Positions 1 to 5,400 of a stretch of 6,210 nucleotides of DNA are shown piece after piece (within the stretch, counting starts at the first letter, position 1; each line of letters begins with the position of its first letter). The notes under the pieces are model-generated. The model had not been told where the DNA came from, did no database searches, and saw only the letters and a list, made by a program, of their open reading frames with translations. The translations under genes were made by a program, and so were the position numbers. The DNA comes from an uncultured Collinsella sp. (GTDB lineage Bacteria; Actinomycetota; Coriobacteriia; Coriobacteriales; Coriobacteriaceae): positions 1 through 6,210 of the forward strand of contig CAAENI010000023.1 of NCBI GenBank assembly GCA_900757285.1. Reading direction: 5' to 3'.

Positions 1-468
1 CTTGAAGGATGACCCGTTTGCCGCGCAGGTCACCACTGATTTCTCGATTCTTTCCAATGCGGAGACCTTTGCGATTGTGCAGCTCCCGTTGAGGTATTCC
101 TGGATGCGCATGGCAATAAGTGCTGCCATCGCGGCATTGGCCCAATCGCGTACGGATTCTATTGCGTGCTTGCCAAAAAGCGGCCCGGTCTGTTCGGCGT
201 AATCAAGTACGTTAAAGAGGCTTGCGCGGAAGGGCTGCTCTTTAACGGCGGTGGGTTCGATGCATGATGCCAGCCTGATCAGATCGGCATGGCGCTCGCT
301 GTGTGCGGGCCCTTCGTTGCTTTTGTTGCCGGCCAGCTCGGTGGGCATGTAGAGTTCAAAGACAAGCTGGGCCTCGCCAACGGGCCTATTGGGTTCGTTC
401 TCTATGAGGTTGACTTTCTTGAACGGAATCGAACCTTCAACGGTGCGTGTTTGGGAGAACTCAAACAT
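1..468 (-). CDS. Hypothetical protein, N-terminal 156 codons (runs off the left edge)
   Basis: Reading the minus strand from an ATG at 468 down to base 1 gives 156 codons without a stop, so the gene continues beyond the window. The start is supported by AGGGG five bases upstream (bases 474-478 on the complement). The protein begins MFEFSQTRTVEGSIPFKKVN. It is a mixed alpha/beta-looking soluble sequence: a strand-rich first part (about residues 1-45, including GEAQLVFELY), a polar loop, then helical segments around residues 95-145 (for example ESVRDWANAAMAALIAMRIQEYL). I see no signal peptide, membrane span or zinc ribbon, and I do not recognise the family. It is transcribed divergently from the zinc-ribbon gene at 608. 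Codon use is ordinary for the window, and the plus-strand open frames over it are short and featureless, so I take this strand as the coding one. Function unknown. Confidence 0.75.
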   Translation of the reverse strand, partial: MFEFSQTRTVEGSIPFKKVNLIENEPNRPVGEAQLVFELYMPTELAGNKSNEGPAHSERHADLIRLASCIEPTAVKEQPFRASLFNVLDYAEQTGPLFGKHAIESVRDWANAAMAALIAMRIQEYLNGSCTIAKVSALERIEKSVVTCAANGSSFK

Positions 469-607
469 TGTTACCCCTGTCTCTAGCTGCAGATTTAATA
501 GCGTAGCACGTTTAGGAAAATTACCCGGTCAAAATCTCTATATCGGATAAACGACAAATCGTATCTTGTGATCGTCAAGAAAAGGGGTAACGAGAAAGGA
601 CCCGATT
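469..607. promoter_or_regulatory. Divergent intergenic region with leaders for both flanking genes
   Basis: This 139-base gap separates two divergent starts and is AT-richer than the flanking genes, so it should hold promoters for both. I cannot pick a convincing -35/-10 pair on either strand. TATTAA on the minus strand (about 494-499) and TATATC on the plus strand (about 539-544) are possible -10 boxes with poor -35 partners. A perfect 9-bp inverted repeat bounds the region: GTTACCCCT at 470-478 and AGGGGTAAC at 583-591. The left copy contains the ribosome-binding site of the minus-strand gene. The plus-strand gene has its own site, GAAAGGA at 594-600, seven bases before its ATG. Confidence 0.45.
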
Positions 608-1225
608 ATGCATTGCAAACAGTGTGGGGCAGAGATTAACGACGGCGCCAAGTTCTGCGGCGTGTGCGGAACGCCTACGGTCGCGGCTGCGGCCAGTGCG
701 GTGGGGGATGCGATTTACGTCGAGGCCCAGCCGATTGAGAGCCAGTCTGTCGAGGCTCAGTTTCAAGCGGCGGAGGATGCAGAGGCCGCTGCTTGCCTGC
801 AGGATTCGCTTCACGAGTCCATCGGGTCGCTTGGGCGAGCAGCGGTGATTTCATTGCTCTATGTGCTCTTTTTCAATTACGTGCTGGGAGGTGGCTCGCT
901 GGGACTTAACAATATGATTCCGCTGGCGCTGCTTCTGATTGGCCCCTGGAAGGTGATTATCTCGCTGTACCGCAGCGGTGTAAGGCTTCCCTTTGTCTAT
1001 GGTAGCGGCATTATCGGTATCACGATTATGCTAATCGAGCTTGTGGTTCTCGTGTGCCTTCCTGTCGTGGTTCTGATGCTTTTTTACTGGTTGGGCAGCG
1101 TGATTCACGGGGCGGTTCCTGTTATTCCCGAATCGGTTCCGATGACGATCGTGGCGCTCTGGCCTATCGCCTCGGTTGCCAACATCATCTTCAAGGCAAT
1201 CAAGCTGCACATGGTTCGCGCCTAG
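608..1225 (+). CDS. Zinc-ribbon multi-pass membrane protein of unknown function
   Basis: A 205-residue protein. It starts with a compact zinc ribbon: C3-x-x-C6, ten residues, C17-x-x-C20, with the GAEI.DGAKFC pattern typical of the bacterial zinc-ribbon (DZR/zinc_ribbon_2) class. Residues 21-75 form an Ala/Glu-rich, probably disordered acidic linker. The rest is hydrophobic, with likely spans near 77-95, 102-121, 130-160 (long) and 177-197. The expected topology is a cytosolic zinc ribbon on a membrane anchor. The ATG is well placed seven bases after GAAAGGA. Family knowledge says such ribbons usually mediate protein contacts or structure rather than catalysis, and no catalytic motif is visible. 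It is followed by a weak terminator-like hairpin, so it may be monocistronic. Its neighbour at 1376 carries a near-identical ribbon in the same N-terminal place. Specific function unknown. Confidence 0.88.
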   Translation: MHCKQCGAEINDGAKFCGVCGTPTVAAAASAVGDAIYVEAQPIESQSVEAQFQAAEDAEAAACLQDSLHESIGSLGRAAVISLLYVLFFNYVLGGGSLGLNNMIPLALLLIGPWKVIISLYRSGVRLPFVYGSGIIGITIMLIELVVLVCLPVVVLMLFYWLGSVIHGAVPVIPESVPMTIVALWPIASVANIIFKAIKLHMVRA

Positions 1226-1282
1226 CAAGTAGCCCGTCGCATGCCTTCCGCATGGGGTCAGGCGAATTTGAAAGGTGAAAGA

Positions 1283-1325
1283 AAAGGCCTACAGTCGAGC
1301 AAATTGTTCCTGGGCCTTTCCTGTT
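1283..1325. terminator. Weak hairpin terminator after the first zinc-ribbon gene
   Basis: AAAGGCC (1283-1289) pairs perfectly with GGCCTTT (1313-1319). The stem can extend inward by one wobble and one A-T pair, leaving a 19-base loop. On the plus strand the downstream tract is only partly T-rich (CTTTCCTGTTT). On the minus strand the exit tract is TTTTCTTT, so the element could act in both directions. It lies 58 bases after the stop at 1225. The long loop and interrupted T tract make it a modest candidate. Confidence 0.4.
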
Positions 1326-1375
1326 TGCAGGCTGTGGGCTACCGTTTCGATATGCTGAAGTTCTAGGGGGGATTT
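1325..1375 (+). promoter_or_regulatory. Possible promoter and ribosome-binding site for the 1376 gene
   Basis: After the hairpin come TTGCAG (1325-1330) and TATGCT (1351-1356). They resemble -35 and -10 boxes but are separated by 20 bases, longer than the usual 17, so this is tentative. A purine run, GGGGGG at 1366-1371, sits four bases before the ATG at 1376 and is a credible ribosome-binding site. Confidence 0.3.
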
Positions 1376-2869
1376 ATGTACTGCGCAAGCTGCGGGGCAA
1401 AGATCAAAGACGGGGCGCGATTCTGTTCCGCATGCGGAAAACCGTTGGATGTGGATGATGCGCCGGCGAATGCTCAGCAGCCGCTTCCTTCAGGTACACC
1501 AAAGGCATCTGCTGATAGAAAAGCGACAAGCGATCCTGCTGCATCTCGTGCAGAGAGCGCTTCTCCGGCGCCCTCTGATCATATGTCCTTTGCGGCCTTT
1601 ATGATGCAGCGTCGGCAGATCGGCCGTTTTGCTGTGCCTACGTTTGTCACCATTCTTGCAGCAATCATCTTTACCGCTGGTGTCGCTTACGCCCTGGTCA
1701 AAGCCTACGAAGCCTTTGTGCTGCCTCAAGCGCAGCAGCAGGAGCAGCCGGCTGCAGTCGAGAAGAAGTCGTCTAAAAAGAAGGTCGCGGCAACAAACAA
1801 GAAAGCACGCAAGGCTTACGAGGGCGTGGTTGCGCGTTACGAGGACTTTGCGAGCTATTGCGAGCAGAAGGGGGCTGGTGCTGCCAGCTACGACGACTGG
1901 GCCCAGGGACGCGGTGGTGATTCTGGACTGGGGCAGATATTCGTTTATAACAACCAGACTGCCCCCGGCTTTTTAAGCTACTACTATGCTTTCGATGATT
2001 TGAACGGCGACGGAATTGACGAGCTGCTTGTTGGGTTTGTCGATGCGCAGAACGATATTTCGGCGATTGTGGGTGCCTACTGCTTTGTTGATGGAGCGGC
2101 TGTTTCGGTTATGCCTTCGTCAGAGATGGTAGAAGGCTCCAGCAATATGACGAATCAGTATGACGGTTTTATTGCTCAGGGTGAGAGCCAAGTCATTACT
2201 GTCTGTAAGGACGGCATCGTTAAATTTACTTGTAGTCAGGATTGTAACCAGGCAGATTTCTATATTTCGCTTACTGCAAAGGGTCCTGAGGTCGTAGACG
2301 CGGTGCAAATTCAAAATAAGGAATTCGATAGGCAGAATGGCGTCTACTTGGTGAGGACCGTTGAGGATGGTGGCAAACCGCAGGAGGCGATGGTCCAGGG
2401 GCGTGAGGAAGCGTGCAAAATTCTTGACGAGCTCGCCGGGAAGTATCCGGAGGCCGACATTGAAATGCCGTCCGCAAGCAGCGATATGTGGAAGGCATTC
2501 AAAGGGGTGGAGCCTTCGGAGAGCTCTTTGAAGGACGGTTCTGGCACTGCGGACGATCGGTCTAGCGCATCTCAAGCACCGTCTGAAGCGGCATCTGATA
2601 GCAGCGACGATGGGGAGGCCGCTGAGCGCGGCGATGGCGTGATCGCCGACATGGATACGTTCATTGCAAACGCCAAGCGCGAGTTGATTGTGCCAGATGA
2701 CGCCTCTATTACGTTCAAGGTCGCTGATAAGCCAAACTATTGGGAGGGTGCGGCAACGTACGTTTGGTACGTCGAGTTTTATAAAGACGGAAAGGTCGTA
2801 GCGTCTGCGGAATGCGGCTCCGAAGGGTACCCATGTCGGTCGATTATGGCCTATCACGAGAGCTGGTAA
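1376..2869 (+). CDS. Zinc-ribbon, single-span membrane protein with large extracytoplasmic region
   Basis: A 497-residue protein with four parts. (1) An N-terminal zinc ribbon, C3-x-x-C6 and C17-x-x-C20 (MYCASCGAKIKDGARFC). (2) A low-complexity Ala/Pro/Ser linker, about 24-70. (3) One hydrophobic span near 84-108, preceded by MQRRQIGR and followed by a Gln/Lys-rich stretch (119-148). (4) A long C-terminal region, probably outside the membrane. This includes DDLNGDGIDELLVG at 207-220, a D-x-N-x-D-G loop as in FG-GAP, dockerin or EF-hand-like calcium sites. A Ser/Asp/Glu-rich spacer (about 380-420) separates it from a final domain (421-497) with a Cys pair, C480 and C487. The outer region has eight cysteines in total, which could form disulfides. 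No enzyme motif is visible. The layout, a cytosolic ribbon joined to an outside domain, suggests a sensor or anchoring role, but that is inference. The start is supported by a G-rich ribosome-binding site. Confidence 0.88.
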   Translation: MYCASCGAKIKDGARFCSACGKPLDVDDAPANAQQPLPSGTPKASADRKATSDPAASRAESASPAPSDHMSFAAFMMQRRQIGRFAVPTFVTILAAIIFTAGVAYALVKAYEAFVLPQAQQQEQPAAVEKKSSKKKVAATNKKARKAYEGVVARYEDFASYCEQKGAGAASYDDWAQGRGGDSGLGQIFVYNNQTAPGFLSYYYAFDDLNGDGIDELLVGFVDAQNDISAIVGAYCFVDGAAVSVMPSSEMVEGSSNMTNQYDGFIAQGESQVITVCKDGIVKFTCSQDCNQADFYISLTAKGPEVVDAVQIQNKEFDRQNGVYLVRTVEDGGKPQEAMVQGREEACKILDELAGKYPEADIEMPSASSDMWKAFKGVEPSESSLKDGSGTADDRSSASQAPSEAASDSSDDGEAAERGDGVIADMDTFIANAKRELIVPDDASITFKVADKPNYWEGAATYVWYVEFYKDGKVVASAECGSEGYPCRSIMAYHESW

Positions 2870-2879
2870 CTTTAACCGA

Positions 2880-2961
2880 GCCGTTTTGGCATTACAGCGC
2901 GCGCAGCTCTCATGCCTTTCCCCTTGTTCCATCCGACGAGTTTAGTTACGGCTAAAACGGC
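2880..2961. repeat. 11-bp inverted repeat enclosing 60 bases
   Basis: GCCGTTTTGGC (2880-2890) can pair along its whole length with GCTAAAACGGC (2951-2961), ten Watson-Crick pairs and one G-T pair. The enclosed 60 bases have no obvious gene. It starts ten bases after the stop of the gene ending at 2869. It could be part of a transcript 3' end structure, but it lacks the T tract of an intrinsic terminator. Confidence 0.5.
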
Positions 2962-2966
2962 CGTTA

Positions 2967-3057
2967 CGAAGAGCTGACCGAGAGGCCGAACGCGCTCGCC
3001 CGCTAAGCGGGTATGCCCCAAAAGGGCATCTGGGGTTCGAACCCTCCCGGTTCTTTG
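2967..3057 (+). tRNA. tRNA-Ser(GCT)-like element, degenerate, probable pseudogene
   Basis: Several parts match a class II serine tRNA. The anticodon stem is CTCGC/GCGGG (2995-2999 with 3007-3011) around a seven-base loop with GCT at 3002-3004. A perfect six-pair variable arm, ATGCCC/GGGCAT (3013-3018 with 3024-3029), follows. Then comes a T arm with GTTCGAA (3035-3041). Several features argue against function. The near-universal T33 is C (3001). The D stem does not pair: only one of three expected pairs forms. The T stem has a mismatch at its base. Ends 2967-2976 and 3048-3057 can pair over ten positions including three G-T pairs, longer than a normal seven-pair acceptor stem, and no CCA is encoded. 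I read it as a decayed or remnant tRNA-Ser gene. A functional but unusual tRNA is possible but less likely. Confidence 0.55.
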
Positions 3058-3100
3058 TCAGTTGACCAAAGGTGCGACATTATTGCCGCTCATCGGGGGT

Positions 3101-3135
3101 GGCTAAATGAGATGACTTGAGGGCTATAATTAGCC
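3101..3135 (+). promoter_or_regulatory. Presumed promoter of the SPFH operon with GGCTA repeats
   Basis: A perfect TATAAT occurs at 3125-3130, about 120 bases before the SPFH start codon. No good -35 box lies 16-18 bases upstream. Instead GGCTAA is found at 3101-3106, where a -35 would sit, and GGCTA recurs 21 bases later at 3122-3126. TAGCC at 3131-3135 makes a 5-bp inverted repeat centred on the -10 box. A good -10, a poor -35 and flanking repeats are the pattern expected for a regulated promoter, but the regulator is unknown. Confidence 0.5.
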
Positions 3136-3157
3136 AAGCTAAGTTGGGGACAGATTG

Positions 3158-3226
3158 AGGCGCACAGGCTTTCGATGCGCCTGTCGACTCGGCAGTTCAC
3201 AATTTATTAGACACGCGGAACGCGTG
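3158..3226 (+). promoter_or_regulatory. Structured 5' leader of the SPFH operon
   Basis: Two hairpins fit in the leader. AGGCGCA (3158-3164) pairs with TGCGCCT (3176-3182) around an 11-base loop. An alternative pairing, ACAGGC (3164-3169) with GCCTGT (3179-3184), uses overlapping bases and excludes the first. Nearer the gene, CACGCG (3212-3217) and CGCGTG (3221-3226) form a perfect six-pair stem with a GAA loop, 13 bases before the ribosome-binding site. None is followed by a T tract, so no terminator is evident. They do not match a riboswitch I recognise. Confidence 0.35.
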
Positions 3227-3252
3227 GTTTGGGATTAACGAAAGGAATCAGC

Positions 3253-4629
3253 ATGTCACTGTTCCATAGCGATAACGAAAAGGAAGAAAAGCACGGCGGA
3301 ATTCTCGGTGCCTTTTCTGTCGACAATATCAAATGGGAGCCTGGCAACGACGAAGATGCCTCGCTTGTCTCATTCCGCTATCCCTACGAGGATTTTCCCA
3401 ACGGGTCCTATCTTCAGGTTGCGCAATCGCAGATTGCCGTTTTTACCAACAATATGGGGGCGGGCAGTTCTACTGACGCTACGGGTGCCGGCGATTCTCA
3501 GGTAAGCGTGTTTGTCGGTCCGTGCAAGATCAAGCTCGACACGGGAGACAGCCGATTCGCCCCGTTCCGCAATGCCGCCCATTCGCTTACCGGCGGTAGC
3601 TCGGCGTTTCATTCCGTTGTGTACTTTATCAATACTAACTACATGAACGAGCTGCGCTGGGGCACGACCGAGCCCATCATCGTCCAAGACCCTGAGGAAG
3701 ACGTCAACGTTCATGTTCGCGCCTTCGGTTTGTTTGGCGCGCATATCGAGCAGAATGACTCGAGCCTGGTTCCCATTCAGGTGAGGAAGTTCCTCGTTAA
3801 GGTCGTGGGCACGCGAGATCGCTATACGCGAGAAGAACTTACTTCCTTTATGCGGGCAAAAATCCTTGAGTATGTTCCTGACCTGCTTGCCAAGGCGATT
3901 GTTGACCAGGAGGTTTCCGTTCTTAAAATTGCGACGCATCTGAGCGACTTCTCGTCTCAAATGCAGGGCAAGCTCGTTAACTATTTCGATGAGTTTGGTC
4001 TCACGCTCGATAACTTCTCGTTCAACAGCATCAAGCCCTTCGAAGAGGATCTTGCCGCCATCAACGAGATGAAGATCCAGCGTAAGCGGAGCATTCTCGA
4101 GGCACAGGGTAACGCAGCCCAGATGGACATCGAGTCCGAGGCACTTGCCAGGAAGCGTGCGCGCGAAGGCTACAACTATCAGCAGGAACGCGGCATGGAC
4201 GTAATGGAGAGTGCTGCGGGCAATGAGGGGAGTGCCGCATCGGGCCTCATGGGAGCCGGCATGGGACTCGGCATGGGCGTTGGCATGGGCGGTGCATTTG
4301 GAGCTGGCTTCTCCAACTTGGCCAACCAGACCATGGGCGCTGTTGCTCCCATGGTTGGAACGGCTTCCGCGTCCGCAGGTATGCAAAACGGTCCCGTGTG
4401 TCCCAGTTGCGGAAACGTTAATCCGATGGGCGCTAAGTTCTGCCTGGAATGCGGACAAAAGCTCGAGCAGGGTGTTGCGTGTTTGGCGTGTGGGCATCTT
4501 AACCCGGTCGGTGCCAAGTTCTGCCTGGAATGCGGGAACCGGTTGATCTCGCCAAGGTGCCCGAGCTGCGGAGCCGAGTTGCCCGAAGGGACCAAATTCT
4601 GCCCCGATTGTGGAGCTAAGATCCAATAA
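3253..4629 (+). CDS. SPFH/Band 7 protein (YdjI-type, 'virion core protein') with three C-terminal zinc ribbons
   Basis: I start this at ATG 3253 (458 residues), six bases after GAAAGGA. An upstream in-frame TTG at 3229 has no ribosome-binding site. Residues about 20-270 resemble the Band_7_1/COG4260 SPFH group (stomatin/prohibitin-like with a C-terminal zinc ribbon), to which B. subtilis YdjI belongs. Examples are KWEPGNDEDASLVSFRYPYE near the start and GLTLDNFSFNSIKPFEEDL at 249-267. A charged helix (about 268-310) follows, as in SPFH oligomerisation segments. Next is a Gly/Met/Ala-rich flexible stretch (about 325-380). The end carries three ribbons with twelve cysteines: C383/386/397/400, C410/413/424/427 and C436/439/450/453. 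There is no N-terminal membrane span, so membrane attachment probably depends on partners. It leads a tight operon with a multi-span protein 12 bases downstream. The likely role is a cytosolic scaffold recruited to the membrane. Family assignment is strong; the role is inferred. Confidence 0.9.
   Translation: MSLFHSDNEKEEKHGGILGAFSVDNIKWEPGNDEDASLVSFRYPYEDFPNGSYLQVAQSQIAVFTNNMGAGSSTDATGAGDSQVSVFVGPCKIKLDTGDSRFAPFRNAAHSLTGGSSAFHSVVYFINTNYMNELRWGTTEPIIVQDPEEDVNVHVRAFGLFGAHIEQNDSSLVPIQVRKFLVKVVGTRDRYTREELTSFMRAKILEYVPDLLAKAIVDQEVSVLKIATHLSDFSSQMQGKLVNYFDEFGLTLDNFSFNSIKPFEEDLAAINEMKIQRKRSILEAQGNAAQMDIESEALARKRAREGYNYQQERGMDVMESAAGNEGSAASGLMGAGMGLGMGVGMGGAFGAGFSNLANQTMGAVAPMVGTASASAGMQNGPVCPSCGNVNPMGAKFCLECGQKLEQGVACLACGHLNPVGAKFCLECGNRLISPRCPSCGAELPEGTKFCPDCGAKIQ
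4435..4535 (+). repeat. Internal direct repeat encoding duplicated zinc-ribbon halves
   Basis: Bases 4435-4454 and 4516-4535 are identical over 20 positions and encode KFCLECG in both copies. They are offset by 81 bases, exactly 27 codons, the spacing of the first two zinc ribbons in the SPFH protein. This points to recent tandem duplication, or gene conversion, of one ribbon module. The third ribbon (KFCPDCG) is diverged at the DNA level. Confidence 0.8.
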
Positions 4630-4641
4630 GGAGAAACAAAG

Positions 4642-5343
4642 ATGAACGGTTCTGTTAAACGTGTCATTTTGGGCGAGGCAATCGTCTTGGTGGCGTGGCT
4701 TGTAATCATGTTTGTCTGCAAAAACGCGCTGATGAACCCTATCGTCTTTGCTATGTCGCTTGGCTTTGGGGTTTTGGCTTTTGCGGCGGCTTCGATTTCG
4801 GCTGCCATGTCCGATAAGCAGTCCACGGTCAAAAGCACGACCGAAATCCATTATTTGCCGGTCGCATCCAGCTGTGCCTACTTTGTCGTTGCCCTTCTGG
4901 CCAACACGTACTTTGTGTTTGCGGCATATGGGTGGGGCGGCAGCACGATTCCAGTCGTCGTAAACGTTGTTCTTCTTGCTGTGCTTGTCCTTGTGCAGAT
5001 GGGTCTAGGCTTCAATGACCGCCAGGTTGACCAAAAGGTTGCTGCCGTGGCCGCAAAGACGGTTCAAACGGCGCAGTTCGGATCGTATGTGGGACAGCTC
5101 CTCGCCGTGGCGCAGGACGCTCAGGTCAAAGCCGAACTCAAAGCGCTTAAGGACGACATCTCCTTCAGCTCCAACATGTCGCAACCCCATGTTCAAGAGG
5201 TCGAGCGACAGTTCTCCGCAGCGCTTGAGGCGGTCTCGAATTCCATGAGTGCCGATGAGCCGGCAGATGTTACGGTTGGCCTTGTCCATGATGCGCGCAA
5301 TATCTGGAAAAAGCGCAATGCGGCGCTGACCGCTGTCAAATAA
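4642..5343 (+). CDS. Four-span membrane protein with cytosolic helical tail, SPFH operon partner
   Basis: A 233-residue protein starting at ATG 4642. AAGGAG (4628-4633) overlaps the stop of the SPFH gene, so the 12-base gap implies translation from the same message. Likely membrane spans are near 8-26, 33-55, 74-95 and 102-122, in two hairpins. The rest (about 125-233) is polar and mostly helical, with Ala/Gln/Lys/Glu-rich segments such as QVKAELKALKDDI that may form coiled coils. With an even number of spans, both ends should face the cytosol. I see no enzyme motif or zinc ribbon and do not recognise a named family. By position beside a soluble SPFH protein it is the natural candidate for its membrane anchor, much as YdjH/YdjG are proposed to anchor YdjI in Bacillus. 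That comparison rests on gene context, not on sequence similarity I can show. Confidence 0.88.
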   Translation: MNGSVKRVILGEAIVLVAWLVIMFVCKNALMNPIVFAMSLGFGVLAFAAASISAAMSDKQSTVKSTTEIHYLPVASSCAYFVVALLANTYFVFAAYGWGGSTIPVVVNVVLLAVLVLVQMGLGFNDRQVDQKVAAVAAKTVQTAQFGSYVGQLLAVAQDAQVKAELKALKDDISFSSNMSQPHVQEVERQFSAALEAVSNSMSADEPADVTVGLVHDARNIWKKRNAALTAVK

Positions 5344-5386
5344 GGGCTCGCGCTGCTTTTTGCCAGGGCACTTTGATGGTTGAAGT

Positions 5387-5400
5387 GGGGGAAGCTATTG
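5387..5400 (+). promoter_or_regulatory. Ribosome-binding site that favours a TTG start at 5398
   Basis: GGGGGAAG at 5387-5394 lies just before TTG 5398. The core GGGGGA leaves a five-base spacer. The longer in-frame option, TTG at 5380, has no purine-rich site at proper spacing. The ATG at 5376 is in another frame and stops after 15 codons. The protein from 5398 begins MEINGITCEGCGS, a natural lead-in to a zinc ribbon. Confidence 0.6.

Larger units (their letters stand above)
2870..3252. other. 383-base noncoding region between the two zinc-ribbon gene groups
   Basis: No credible protein gene occupies this stretch on either strand. From left to right it holds: an 11-bp inverted repeat (2880-2890 with 2951-2961); a 10-bp palindrome, AACGGCCGTT, at 2956-2965; a degenerate tRNA-Ser-like element (2967-3057); a near-palindrome around GTCA-GT-TGAC (3054-3070); the presumed promoter with TATAAT at 3125-3130; and two leader hairpins before the ribosome-binding site GAAAGGA (3240-3246) of the SPFH gene. 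Confidence 0.7.

Noticed and set aside
2..486. Two plus-strand frames of 65-66 codons (2-202 and 289-486)
   Set aside because: Short frames opposite a continuous minus-strand gene with a good start signal; no motif or ribosome-binding site supports them.
2120..2932. A 270-codon minus-strand frame opposite the 1376 gene
   Set aside because: Arg/Cys-rich shadow of a plus-strand gene that has a ribosome-binding site, a zinc ribbon and a membrane span.
3229..3252. Upstream TTG start for the SPFH protein
   Set aside because: No ribosome-binding site precedes it, while ATG 3253 has GAAAGGA at ideal spacing; the extra residues would be translated from that site itself.
4240..4300. Gly/Met-rich repeats in the SPFH gene as a possible DNA repeat array
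   Set aside because: The pattern follows from a Gly/Met-rich flexible protein segment (GMGLGMGVGMGG); the repeat is short and stays in frame, with no sign of a CRISPR or mobile element.
3370..4851. A 493-codon open frame on the minus strand opposite the SPFH gene
   Set aside because: It is antisense to a clear SPFH protein. Its translation is rich in Arg, His and Leu with no domain pattern, as expected from mirrored codons of a GC-biased gene.
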